Assembly: GCF_004342005.1 (NCBI RefSeq)
Contig: NZ_SMBX01000002.1
Location: 636,603 to 700,602 of the forward strand
Direction: 5' to 3'
DNA length: 64,000 bases
DNA from: Paracandidimonas soli
GTDB taxonomy: Bacteria > Pseudomonadota > Gammaproteobacteria > Burkholderiales > Burkholderiaceae_B
Of this stretch, positions 1 to 8,396 are shown in pieces (the stretch's first letter is position 1; the number at the start of each line of letters is the position of its first letter). A model generated the notes under the pieces. That model made no database searches, was not told the DNA's origin, and was given only the letters and a program-made list of their open reading frames with translations. Made by a program: the position numbers and the translations under genes.

Positions 1-2
1 TC

Positions 3-653
3 ATCCCGCTGTTCGGGCAGATGGCGCTCATCGCCGTCACGCCCATCCTGACGTTCCTTACCTTGTGCGCCTGCCGCAATATTGCCGCCGGCAAGATCAT
101 GCACTTCTCCATGTGGCTGGAGCCGCTGAAGAATGCCAATATCAGGAGCCGGTTGATCAAGCTCGGCCTGGCCTACATGGTCTGCTGCCTGGCCGCCGGC
201 TTCCTGGCCGTCATGCCTTTCGTTTCCGAATTGACCGAGATCGTCAACACCCAGGGCGAGGTGGACCCGCACGCATTGGCCCAGGCGATTCGCGGCCCGC
301 TGCTGACCTTCCTGCTGTTCTACGTCGTGATTTCCGCCCTGTTCTGGCACGCTCCCGCCCTGACGGGATGGCATGGCATGAAACTTTCGCAGGCGCTGTT
401 CTTCTCGATGGTGGCATGCTGGCGCAACAAGTGGCCGTTCCTGCTGTACGGCCTGAGCTGGGGCGCGATCTTCTATGCCGCCCAGATGTTTGCGGGCGCC
501 CTGCTGTCGTCGGGCATGTCGCCGGCTACCGCGCAACTGCTGCTGACGCCGCTGAACATCATGATCGCCACGCTGCTGTACTGCAGCTTCTACCCGACCT
601 ACATCAGCGTCTTCGGCGCCAACTATCGCCAGGACGATAGCGCCGATCAGTGA
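3..653 (+). CDS. BPSS1780-type integral membrane protein, 5' end missing
   Basis: The reading frame is open to the left edge of the window, with in-frame residues IPLFGQ before the first visible Met (ATG at base 21), so the true start probably lies outside. The 216 visible residues form several hydrophobic segments (about 7-20, 57-75, 98-118, 140-165 and 178-195, counted from the first in-frame codon) and end in a polar tail. The overall pattern matches the BPSS1780 family of beta-proteobacterial inner-membrane proteins, which has no assigned function and usually carries about 40-50 more N-terminal residues than are seen here. The gene converges on the DUF192 gene and the two overlap by 50 bases at their 3' ends. 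The family call is by recall of the pattern only. Confidence 0.75.
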   Translation: MPLFGQMALIAVTPILTFLTLCACRNIAAGKIMHFSMWLEPLKNANIRSRLIKLGLAYMVCCLAAGFLAVMPFVSELTEIVNTQGEVDPHALAQAIRGPLLTFLLFYVVISALFWHAPALTGWHGMKLSQALFFSMVACWRNKWPFLLYGLSWGAIFYAAQMFAGALLSSGMSPATAQLLLTPLNIMIATLLYCSFYPTYISVFGANYRQDDSADQ

Positions 654-966
654 TAGGCCGCATGGCCATGGCTGCCTCGCGTACCCGGAACGCATGATCC
701 GGATGACGGCGGCAATAGCCGCCCGGCAGCTCGACCACGGAGGCCGCTCCCCAGTGCCATGCCATGCGATTCGGCGGCAGCTCATGGCGACGGCCCATTA
801 CGCGATACGCTGAATCCAGAAACAGCACGTCGACAGCATATGGCAGCAGAAAGGTATGGATAGCCGCGCACGGCACCAGCCATACTCCTTCATGCTCCGC
901 CGGCTCGGAGCAGGCATGCAGGCCCAGCAAGCGTTGCCGGAAGGAAGACAGCAGCCGCAATCGCAT
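604..966 (-). CDS. DUF192 family protein
   Basis: This 120-residue protein carries the DUF192 core: a CAAIHTFLLPYAVDVLFLD-type stretch (about residues 32-50), then a VMGR segment, an LPPNRMAWHWGA stretch and the VVELPGGYC motif around residue 73. DUF192 proteins are small, often secreted beta-barrel-like proteins of unknown function. The start is the ATG at 966, which overlaps the stop of tadC in an ATGA junction, so it is translationally coupled as the last gene of the tad operon. There is no obvious signal peptide. The C-terminal 20 residues are Arg-rich and lie antisense to the end of the neighbouring membrane-protein gene. Confidence 0.72.
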   Translation of the reverse strand: MRLRLLSSFRQRLLGLHACSEPAEHEGVWLVPCAAIHTFLLPYAVDVLFLDSAYRVMGRRHELPPNRMAWHWGAASVVELPGGYCRRHPDHAFRVREAAMAMRPITDRRYRPGDSWRRRR

Positions 967-1847
967 CAGCGCAAATCCTCTAGTAACTGCACGGCCACGG
1001 GAAAAGCGATGACCAGGAACGTGCACGGGAAGATGCACGACACCAGCGGGAACAGCATTTTCACAGGCGCCTGCATGGCCTTGGTCTCCGCCCTGAGGAA
1101 ACGTTCGGAGCGCTGGCGCGCCGCCTGTGCGCGCAGCAAAGGAGCAAGACTCATACCCATCTGTTCCGCTTGGCGCACCGCAATGACCCAATGCTTGACG
1201 GCCGGCAATCCCGTTCTCGATGCCATGTCATCCAGCGCCTGGTGCCTGGGCATGCCTGCACGGATCTGTGCAAGCGTGCGCGCCAGCTCCTGCTTCAATG
1301 CGCCATCCGGGCAATAGGCGGCTACTTGTACCAGGGCTCCATGGAAATTGGCGCCGGCCTCGACGCAGAGCGTCGTGATATCCAGGATGAAAGGAAACTC
1401 TTTCAACATGCGCGCTTGCCGACCTTGCGCCAGCACCTGCAAATGCCTGAACGGCAGGAAAGCAGCGGCACCGGCAGCGGGAAGCGCCAGCAGCCAGACC
1501 AGGGATAAAGGCAAGCTTGCGGACATGGTCGCCACGGTCGCACCTGCGCCCAGCATGCCGGCCAGGCACTGCATGGCCAGAAACTCCTCAGGATCATACC
1601 GGTCCTGCCAGCCCGCCATCTCCAGCCGTCGCGACAGGCGCCAGTGCAGTTGCCTGGACATCAGACGCCGGCACATAGGTGTCAGGGCCCTCACCCAGGG
1701 GCGGCACCAGCGCAGCAGCGCCTCTTCCGTGCCGGCATCCCGCAGATCCTGCTCCAGTCTGTCGCAGACAGTCACGGGACGCAGCAGGAACAGCATGCCG
1801 GCAGTGATCGATATGCCCGCAGCGAGACAGATCAGCCAGAACGTCAT
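966..1847 (-). CDS. tadC: TadC, inner-membrane platform protein of the Tad pilus
   Basis: The 293-residue protein belongs to the T2SSF/GspF family. TadB and TadC form the inner-membrane platform on which the TadA ATPase acts to assemble Flp pili. Visible features are an N-terminal membrane segment (residues 1-22), a central pair of hydrophobic helices (about 95-135), the GspF-type cytoplasmic helix bundle with the EFPFILDITTLCVEAGANF stretch, and a C-terminal membrane segment. The ATG at 1847 is preceded by a strong GAGGGGAG ribosome site 4-5 bases upstream, which decides the start. It follows tadB by 8 bases and overlaps the DUF192 gene. Confidence 0.88.
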   Translation of the reverse strand: MTFWLICLAAGISITAGMLFLLRPVTVCDRLEQDLRDAGTEEALLRWCRPWVRALTPMCRRLMSRQLHWRLSRRLEMAGWQDRYDPEEFLAMQCLAGMLGAGATVATMSASLPLSLVWLLALPAAGAAAFLPFRHLQVLAQGRQARMLKEFPFILDITTLCVEAGANFHGALVQVAAYCPDGALKQELARTLAQIRAGMPRHQALDDMASRTGLPAVKHWVIAVRQAEQMGMSLAPLLRAQAARQRSERFLRAETKAMQAPVKMLFPLVSCIFPCTFLVIAFPVAVQLLEDLR

Positions 1848-1855
1848 TTCTCCCC

Positions 1856-2701
1856 TCAGATGTCGATGTCGACGATACGGCGCACCATCACGATGCCTGC
1901 AGTCTCGAGCGCCAGGATCAGTCCCACAACGACCCATCCCTGCGTCGTGTCCCACAAGGGCTGCATGGCCTGAGGCTGCAACCAGGAAAGGACCAGTATC
2001 AGGCCGACGGGAAGACATGCCATGATCCAGGCCTGCAAGCGCCCCTGGGCCGTCAGGGCGCGAATGCGTCCGGCCATGTGCTGCCTGTCGCGCAAAGTCT
2101 GCGCAATGCCCTCCAGGGTTCCGGCCAGATTGCCGCCGCTGCTGCCCGCCACCTGCAGCGCGGACACCATGAGCGCCGCACCCTCGGTCCCCGTCCTGCG
2201 ATTCAGGCTGTCGAGCGCCGTCTCAAAACCGACGCCCATGCGCTGCTCGCGCAAAAGCAATGCAAACTCCTGCCCCAACGGTGCAGGCATGTCCGCCACC
2301 AGCTGGCGCAGGGCTGCCTGCACGCCCGCGCCTGCGCGCAGCGCTCCGCCGAGGGCAAGCAGAAAATCCGGCAATTGGGCATCGAAGCGCTCCAGACGCC
2401 TGCGGCGCCAGCGGGACAGCAGAAAGCGCGGCAGCAGCAAGCACGCCGCCAGCGTCCCCGACGACAGCAGCCAGAACTGCAGGAGCAGGTGGACCAGCAG
2501 CGTGCAGGCCGCCGACAGCAGCAAGGTCGCCCCCCACAAGGTTCCCGGATCGAGGAACAGGAAAAACTGCTGCATCTGGTCTCGCATGCGTTCCTGGAAC
2601 ACATGCCGGCAATACCGATAAATGCGCATGCCGGACAGGCCAAGATACCAGCATGCCACCGCGGCAAGAGTGCCGGAAAGGATTACGGTCATGATCAACA
2701 T
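1856..2701 (-). CDS. tadB: TadB, inner-membrane platform protein of the Tad pilus
   Basis: The 281-residue protein is a T2SSF/GspF-family platform protein and the partner of TadC. It has an N-terminal membrane helix, a hydrophobic pair around residues 55-95, an RLERFDAQLPDFLLALGGALRAGAG stretch typical of the GspF domain (residues 102-130), GGNLAGTLEGIAQTLRDR near 190-207 and two C-terminal membrane segments. The ATG at 2701 has GGGAGAG 6 bases upstream and overlaps the tadA stop; a second ATG three codons later (2692) is also possible. It is part of the tightly overlapping tad operon. Confidence 0.88.
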   Translation of the reverse strand: MLIMTVILSGTLAAVACWYLGLSGMRIYRYCRHVFQERMRDQMQQFFLFLDPGTLWGATLLLSAACTLLVHLLLQFWLLSSGTLAACLLLPRFLLSRWRRRRLERFDAQLPDFLLALGGALRAGAGVQAALRQLVADMPAPLGQEFALLLREQRMGVGFETALDSLNRRTGTEGAALMVSALQVAGSSGGNLAGTLEGIAQTLRDRQHMAGRIRALTAQGRLQAWIMACLPVGLILVLSWLQPQAMQPLWDTTQGWVVVGLILALETAGIVMVRRIVDIDI

Positions 2702-4509
2702 GCGTGCTCTCCCGATGCCGCCGGATGCTCGACCGGCAATGGGCTGAATCCGGAAAAAGCCGCGCTGCCCATCCCCGGAATATCGCCGATCCCATCCGCC
2801 AGCCAATCGGGAACGACACCACATCCCCGGAAGCCAGGTTCCGGGGCCGGCTCCAGCCGGAACAGTTCCTGCAGCTGGATGCAGCCGCTTTCCATGCCGG
2901 TCACCTCGCTGATCGATACCAGCCGCCGGCTGCCGTCTTTCATGCGCGCCTGCTGCACGATGATGTCGACGCTCGAGGCGATATGCTCGCGCACCGCCAC
3001 CAGCGGCAGATCCATGCCCGCCATCAATATCATGGTCTCCAGCCGGCTCAAGGCATCCCTGGGGCTGTTGGCATGCAGCGTGGTCAACGAGCCCTCATGG
3101 CCTGTGTTCATGGCGGCCAGCATATCGAAGGCTTCCGCCCCTCTGCACTCGCCGACGACGATACGGTCCGGGCGCATGCGCAACGCGTTGCGCACCAGGT
3201 CGCGTATGCTGATCCGCCCCCTCCCTTCAAGATTGGCAGGCCTGGCCTCCAGGCTGACCAGGTGCGCATGGCTCAATCGCAGTTCCGCCGCATCCTCGAT
3301 GGTGACGATGCGCTCGGCTTCCGGAATGCCGTCGGAGAGCACGTTGAGCAGCGTCGTCTTGCCGGATCCGGTTCCTCCGGAAACCAGTATGTTCTTGCGC
3401 AAGCGCACGCAACCCAGCAGGAAGCGGGACATGGCTTCATCCAGTGATCCCATCCGCATCAGGTCCCGCATGGCCAGGCGATGGGCAAAGAACTTGCGTA
3501 TGGTCAGGCTCGCGCCCCGCAGGGCCACGGGAGGAATCACCGCATTGACGCGCGAACCGTCCTTCAGCCTGGCATCGACCATGGGAGAGCTTTCATCCAC
3601 GCGCCTCCCTATGGGAGCCACGATCCGATCGATCACCCCCAGCACGGCCGATTCGCTGCTGAAAACCGCGGCATGGCGATGAAGGCGGCCCCTGCTCTCG
3701 ACATAGATCTCGTCATAGCGGTTCACCATGATTTCACTGATCGCAGGATCCGCCAGCAGATGCTCCAGCGGCCCCAGCCCCACAGCCTCATCCACGATAT
3801 GGCGACACAAGGCCTGCCTGTCCATGTCCTCAGGCAGTTGGCGATCGACCGCCATCAGATCCTTCAGCAGCCGTATGGCCTCGACGCGCAAGGCAGAATC
3901 ATCCATGTCGGCGATATCGTGCCGCCGCAAGTCGAGCGCATGCAGCAGCGCGGCATGCAAGCGCTTGCCATGTCCGGAGAAATCGCCGGGCGCCGACGCC
4001 TTGGCGAAGGCTCCCGGTACCGCGACGGCAGGTTCGGCATGCGCCTGTGGCGACATGGAGGGCATGTCCTTGCCGGTATCGTTGCCCGGAGAAACCCGAG
4101 CCGCCTTATCGACATCGGAAGTTCCGGAGCCCACTTCAGGGGAATTCCTGCCTGGCTCGCGATACGAAGCCTCTCTCATTTCCATCGGCGCGGATACAGC
4201 CGCATCCCGCTGGCCAGGGATATGTATTTCCTTGATCCGCAACAGGCAATTTCCAACCACGATCTCGTCCCCCACCTGTAGAGGGCCATGGCGAAACACC
4301 CGCTTGCCGTTGAGGAGCGTCCCCGAAAGAGAACCGTAATCCTCCAGGAATACACCGCTTTCCCTCAAGGTAAATTCCATATGTCGGCGCGCGACGCGCC
4401 ATCCGCTCAGACGCAACTGGCAAGCGGCTGCGCGCCCGACCTCGCAAGGCAGCCTCACCTCGCCGGGCTCGACGCGACCGTCCTCGAAGCAGAGCTCAAG
4501 GCGCAACAT
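2695..4509 (-). CDS. tadA: FHA domain-TadA/CpaF fusion, Tad pilus assembly ATPase
   Basis: TadA/CpaF is the hexameric secretion ATPase that powers Flp pilus assembly. This 604-residue version is about 150 residues longer than a usual TadA because it begins with a forkhead-associated domain (residues 3-95: GRAAACQLRLS, RRHMEF and SLSGTLLNGKRV stretches), a phosphothreonine-binding fold. A low-complexity linker (about 100-180) follows, then the CpaF ATPase: DPAISEIMVNRYDEIYVE near 255, Walker A GGTGSGKT at 378-385, the Asp box VTIEDAAEL near 402-410, and Walker B RIVVGECRGAEAF at 449-461. The ATG at 4509 overlaps the end of the secretin gene by 14 bases. Fusion to FHA may replace the localisation or regulatory role of the missing TadZ; this is an inference. 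Confidence 0.9.
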   Translation of the reverse strand: MLRLELCFEDGRVEPGEVRLPCEVGRAAACQLRLSGWRVARRHMEFTLRESGVFLEDYGSLSGTLLNGKRVFRHGPLQVGDEIVVGNCLLRIKEIHIPGQRDAAVSAPMEMREASYREPGRNSPEVGSGTSDVDKAARVSPGNDTGKDMPSMSPQAHAEPAVAVPGAFAKASAPGDFSGHGKRLHAALLHALDLRRHDIADMDDSALRVEAIRLLKDLMAVDRQLPEDMDRQALCRHIVDEAVGLGPLEHLLADPAISEIMVNRYDEIYVESRGRLHRHAAVFSSESAVLGVIDRIVAPIGRRVDESSPMVDARLKDGSRVNAVIPPVALRGASLTIRKFFAHRLAMRDLMRMGSLDEAMSRFLLGCVRLRKNILVSGGTGSGKTTLLNVLSDGIPEAERIVTIEDAAELRLSHAHLVSLEARPANLEGRGRISIRDLVRNALRMRPDRIVVGECRGAEAFDMLAAMNTGHEGSLTTLHANSPRDALSRLETMILMAGMDLPLVAVREHIASSVDIIVQQARMKDGSRRLVSISEVTGMESGCIQLQELFRLEPAPEPGFRGCGVVPDWLADGIGDIPGMGSAAFSGFSPLPVEHPAASGEHAC

Positions 4510-5932
4510 AGGCGTCCTCCTCGTAATCCACCAGGTTCCTTCGATTGCCCGCCAGCACGGCCTGGCCCGCATTGTCCGTCCACTGTCCTCCGGCCCCCGC
4601 CCACCATCCCGCCTGGCTCGCTGCGGCTGGAACAGCCAAAGTATCGATCGACGTGTTCAGGCGCGGTGGATCGGGAAAGGCTTCATCCAGTATCCCTTGC
4701 GCATTGGCGACCCGCCTTGCCATGTCGGGATGGCCCGGAGACACCACGACGGGAGTGACGAACACTGCGAGCTCCGTTTCCTGGCGCTGCTTGCGCGTGG
4801 CGCGAAACAGCCCTCCCAGGAACGGCACGTCTCCCAGGGCGGGCACCTTGTCGACATTGCGAGAATCCTCCCGCGAAATGAAGCCTGCGATCACCAGCGT
4901 TTGCCCGGACTTCACGTTGAACTCGGTAACGGCCCGTCGCGTCTTCAGGGATGGCCCGTTCGGCACCGACAAGGACGGGTCTATCGAGCTGACTTCGACT
5001 TCGATGCGCGACCGGATGGCCGAATTGCGCTCCACCTGCGGCGTAATTCGCAGCGAGACTCCATAGGACTTGAACTCTGTGCTGGCATTGCCATTGCTAT
5101 CCGTCGAGGAGTAAGGCACTTCGCCGCCGGCCAGGAACTCCGCTGTGGCGCCACTGCGCGCCAACAATTGCGGCTGCGCAAGCATGACTGCCTCGCCTGT
5201 CTGCGCCATGGCCTGGATGCGCGAGGACAGCAAGGCATTGACTCCGAAATAGGCCGCCGACGCACTTGCCGGAAAGACCGCCGGAACCGGCGCCAGTCCG
5301 GGTCGATCCGGCAAGGGATGTCCATGCGCTTCCCATGCCAGGCCGGCATTCAGGCCGCCCTCTGTCGCAGGGTTCCAGCGCACGCCCAGGTCCTGCAGCC
5401 GGCTGCGCGGTATTTCGACCACCTGGACATCCAGCAGCACCATATCTTCCCATCCCACATGGCTGGTGAAATCCAGTAACTGCGGATAGCGCTCGGCCAG
5501 GGACGCGACCCTGGTCCGATCGGCGTCTCCCAGGGAGTCTCCTTCCACCACCAGGCGGTCTCCCACCTGCCGGACACTGACGCCGGGTATGGTGGAAAGC
5601 GCCTCGCGCAGCTCCTCCTGCAGTTGTCTTGCCCCTGTCGCGGCGACGTCCACATGATATTTCCTGCGCCTGCCATCCTCAGACCATACGTGCAGCGAGG
5701 TGGCGCCTTCGTTCCTGGCGAAAACAATGACTTCCTTCTCGTCCGTGGCGACTGCATTGAGCACATGTCCATCGCCGACCGCCACTCTCGCCACGCCAGG
5801 CGACGACAGAACCTTCACCTCGCCAACCTCCATCTCTATCGTTTCGCCTGCCGAGGCTGAAATGATGCCTGCGCAAAGCCAGTTGAGCAGCAGAAGGGCA
5901 GCTCCAGCGATGTGCCTTGCATGGTTATTCAT
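4496..5932 (-). CDS. cpaC: Tad/Flp pilus outer-membrane secretin (RcpA/CpaC)
   Basis: The protein has 478 residues. An N-terminal signal peptide ends near ASA-GE (residues 27-30). A pilus-associated N-terminal domain follows (VKVLSSPGVARVAVGDGHVLNAVAT), then a BON/N1-like segment (QLQEELREALSTIPGVSVRQVGDRLVVEG, about 122-150), and the secretin core with VMLAQPQLLARSG, GGEVPYSS, YGVSLRITPQV and the conserved VPALGDVPFLGGLF signature near residue 385. Secretins form the outer-membrane ring through which the pilus exits. The start at 5932 overlaps the cpaB stop by 8 bases, and the C-terminal 60 residues past the secretin domain are specific to this protein. Confidence 0.9.
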   Translation of the reverse strand: MNNHARHIAGAALLLLNWLCAGIISASAGETIEMEVGEVKVLSSPGVARVAVGDGHVLNAVATDEKEVIVFARNEGATSLHVWSEDGRRRKYHVDVAATGARQLQEELREALSTIPGVSVRQVGDRLVVEGDSLGDADRTRVASLAERYPQLLDFTSHVGWEDMVLLDVQVVEIPRSRLQDLGVRWNPATEGGLNAGLAWEAHGHPLPDRPGLAPVPAVFPASASAAYFGVNALLSSRIQAMAQTGEAVMLAQPQLLARSGATAEFLAGGEVPYSSTDSNGNASTEFKSYGVSLRITPQVERNSAIRSRIEVEVSSIDPSLSVPNGPSLKTRRAVTEFNVKSGQTLVIAGFISREDSRNVDKVPALGDVPFLGGLFRATRKQRQETELAVFVTPVVVSPGHPDMARRVANAQGILDEAFPDPPRLNTSIDTLAVPAAASQAGWWAGAGGQWTDNAGQAVLAGNRRNLVDYEEDAYVAP

Positions 5933-6899
5933 CCGGCGCCTCCTCTGCCATGTCTTCGCCTGCTGCCGCCATGTAAGGCAGCGCTCCCATCTCAGGCAAG
6001 GCCGCAAGCCTGCTTGCCAGAACGGCAGGGACCGGCAGATCGAATACGCCCTGCGCGGGAGCCGCCGCCGCGGGGGCGGCCTGCAACGACTGCACAGGCC
6101 TGGCAGTGCGATTTCCGTAGATGACCTCCGCCCGCTCTTTCTTCTTTACGACAGGCGCGGCGCCCAGGCCCAGCAGGCTGGCAAGATCGCCGCGCATGGC
6201 TTTCTGGCTGGCGCCGTCATCCAGCGGAGATCTCAGCATCGCCGTAATCGTGCCGGACTGCCTTGCGGCCACCAGCTTGACCGCATCTTCGGGCGTAGTA
6301 TCCAGCGTGATAGTGGCGTAGCCCGCGGCCATGGCACTGACCGATGCCTGGCCCGTTTCCGTGCCTGTGGCAAGTACCCGTACTCCTTGCAGCAGGGGGG
6401 CGGTAATGCGCCTGCGCTGATGATCGAACGACACATACAGATCGATCATGTCTCCCGGCGATAGCAAGCCGGATGCCGAATTGATCGCATCCACCGGCAT
6501 GGTCAGCGCCCGCCTGCCCATGGAAAGCTGCTGCGAGAATGTCCCGGTCCCGGCCGATCGCGCATGCGCCCGTACCAGCATGTCTCCGGCGCGCAGGTCG
6601 GAAAGCAATATCTTGCCCGCCAGCTCATTGACCTGGACCGGCGCCATGCTCCCCGAGGGCACGAAATCCGCTGGAAACTTGCGCACAGCCAGCAAATCCG
6701 TTTCCAGCCTGGTGCCCGCAGACAGGTCATAAGCCGCGACAATGCGCTCCACCTGCGGCTGCTGGTGCTGCCGCTCGATCTGCATGACTTTGCCTTTCAG
6801 GTAGCCCTGGGCGCCCCAGATCGCGGCCAGGCCCGCGGCAATGGATAGCAGCAGGACGGCGAGCGTGGGCCCCGGCATGGAGATACGGATGCGGCGCAT
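5925..6899 (-). CDS. cpaB: CpaB/RcpC, Tad pilus assembly protein
   Basis: The 324-residue protein has a single N-terminal membrane segment (about 9-27) followed by the SAF/CpaB domain (VVAAYDLSAGTRLETDLLAVRKFP near 53-76, then AGKILLSDLRAGDMLV) and the RcpC-type region (ALTMPVDAINSASGLLSPGDMIDLYV, about 130-155). The C-terminal third is Ala/Pro-rich. CpaB/RcpC proteins are periplasmic partners of the secretin. It sits between the secretin gene, overlapping it by 8 bases, and an unrecognised secreted protein gene whose stop is 1 base away. The ATG at 6899 was chosen because the alternatives upstream run into the neighbouring gene. Confidence 0.87.
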   Translation of the reverse strand: MRRIRISMPGPTLAVLLLSIAAGLAAIWGAQGYLKGKVMQIERQHQQPQVERIVAAYDLSAGTRLETDLLAVRKFPADFVPSGSMAPVQVNELAGKILLSDLRAGDMLVRAHARSAGTGTFSQQLSMGRRALTMPVDAINSASGLLSPGDMIDLYVSFDHQRRRITAPLLQGVRVLATGTETGQASVSAMAAGYATITLDTTPEDAVKLVAARQSGTITAMLRSPLDDGASQKAMRGDLASLLGLGAAPVVKKKERAEVIYGNRTARPVQSLQAAPAAAAPAQGVFDLPVPAVLASRLAALPEMGALPYMAAAGEDMAEEAPDE

Positions 6900-6900
6900 C

Positions 6901-7644
6901 TCACTCTCCCTCCGATGCAACCGCCAAGCGGCTGTGATAGAGCAGGCTGCCTTCACCCAGTGCATCGGGCAACAGGACCAGCCTTTCCCCATGTCTCTGC
7001 CAGGACGAATAGCCATCCGCAGCCGATGAGAGCAAGGCATCAGTGCCCCAACCTTCCCCGCGCAGTCTGCGCTGCAGGTAGGCAAGCATGTGCGCATGAC
7101 TCGCGCCGACATGCAGGACTTGCTGGGCAATGCCAATGCCTCCCGGCCAGGAAACATGGTCGAGCAGAGCATTCGCATCCGTCAGCGAGAATCCGGAAGC
7201 ATCCCGCCTGTCCACCTTCCGGGGTATCGCGGAGGGCGAGATCTCGAGCGCGGAAACATAGCCTGCGGTTCCGCTTTCAGCCGTTTCCAGGTGAGCCACC
7301 CAATGCCAGTTGGCGTCGATGCCCGAAAGCTGGATCATGGCCGGCGCCAGCAGCATCCTGGTAAATGTGCCGCTCTGGCTGAGCCGCCTTGCGCTATCCG
7401 GCAGCGCTCGATCGGACAGGAAGCGCCGGGTGTGCAGGCGCATGTGAGAGATCCGCTGTGTCTCGGTAGCTGACCAGCGGAAGCCTTCCGTCTTTTCCAT
7501 ACGCCCGAACCCGCCATCGAGCAGGCGTGCGCTTGCCAGCGCATTGGCCGGCGGAGCAACGGCAGACAATACGCAGGCGGCAAACAGCAGACGCGCTGCT
7601 GTCTCGCTGAGGGTTGCACCACTGCATGCAATACGCTTTTTCAT
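6901..7644 (-). CDS. secreted protein of the tad operon, unrecognised
   Basis: This 247-residue protein begins with MKKR and has a hydrophobic stretch (about 17-33) compatible with a signal peptide ending near the ANA at 33-35. No known domain is recognised. A repeated theme of short amphipathic stretches, Trp pairs (HWVAH, SWPGG, SSWQRH) and Ser/Ala-rich segments is all that stands out. The ATG at 7644 overlaps the stop of the TadE-like gene as ATGA, so it is translationally coupled inside the tad operon. That context suggests an exported pilus-assembly or pilus-associated component, possibly doing the work of a missing Tad protein. Confidence 0.75.
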   Translation of the reverse strand: MKKRIACSGATLSETAARLLFAACVLSAVAPPANALASARLLDGGFGRMEKTEGFRWSATETQRISHMRLHTRRFLSDRALPDSARRLSQSGTFTRMLLAPAMIQLSGIDANWHWVAHLETAESGTAGYVSALEISPSAIPRKVDRRDASGFSLTDANALLDHVSWPGGIGIAQQVLHVGASHAHMLAYLQRRLRGEGWGTDALLSSAADGYSSWQRHGERLVLLPDALGEGSLLYHSRLAVASEGE

Positions 7645-8396
7645 GGCAGATTCCCATACGGTTTCTGAATATAGGCCGGCAGGCGTCCCGCCCACGGCGA
7701 CAGCCAGTCGAAATCGGGCAAGGGCCGCTTCCAGGGAGCATCCACCGGACGCATGAGCGTTTCCGTCCGCCTGCCCAGCGCCATGGAGGCATCCGCCTCC
7801 GAACGCCACAAGACCAAGGAACCGGCGATACGCTGCTGCGCCTGCCCGTGGCTTTCCGCATGGCCGGCCGCGCCGGACAGAATGGATGTCTGCCGCGCCA
7901 GCCGCATTCCCTGCAGATGGACGGAACCGCCGGCTCCCGGCGCTTTTTTCTGCAGTGACACGTCAGCCATTCGCATGACGTCGCCATCCTCCACGACGAC
8001 GATGGATGCGGTCGCAATGACATCCTCCTCGAACCCCAGCTCGCGCCACGCCGAGTCCGCAAGAGGAGGCAGGCCGCTGGACCGGATCTTCGCACCCGCC
8101 ATCGAATCATCGACGGAAATACCCCAGCGCACCGACCCGCGAGGCAGCAAGGCCTTGCCCCGCCTGTCGTTCCAATGCTGCCCGCCATGGAAAACACGTT
8201 CGGCCGCCTCCGACATCTGGCTCGCCTGTGGATTACGCACGTGCTCGAATGCCAGGGCCCGGCTGGCATGAGTCGCCTGCAAAGCGATATCCTGCCATCG
8301 ATACAGCCAGGCGACGGCGCCCGCCATGACGATCAGGGCTAGCATGGCGACCAGCCCCTCCGCCAGTGCTTGCCCGCATTGGCCCGCCCTCATCAT
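7641..8396 (-). CDS. TadE-like minor pseudopilin
   Basis: The 251-residue protein has an N-terminal type-IV-prepilin-like segment: short polar leader, then GQALAEGLVAMLALIVMAGAVAWLY at about residues 7-31 with the conserved Glu (E12), as in TadE proteins. A large periplasmic domain of about 210 residues follows, longer than a standard TadE. The ATG at 8396 lies in an ATGA overlap with the stop of the preceding TadG-like gene. TadE-type pseudopilins are processed by the TadV peptidase and are needed for Flp biogenesis. No tadV is present in this window. Confidence 0.7.
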   Translation of the reverse strand: MMRAGQCGQALAEGLVAMLALIVMAGAVAWLYRWQDIALQATHASRALAFEHVRNPQASQMSEAAERVFHGGQHWNDRRGKALLPRGSVRWGISVDDSMAGAKIRSSGLPPLADSAWRELGFEEDVIATASIVVVEDGDVMRMADVSLQKKAPGAGGSVHLQGMRLARQTSILSGAAGHAESHGQAQQRIAGSLVLWRSEADASMALGRRTETLMRPVDAPWKRPLPDFDWLSPWAGRLPAYIQKPYGNLP

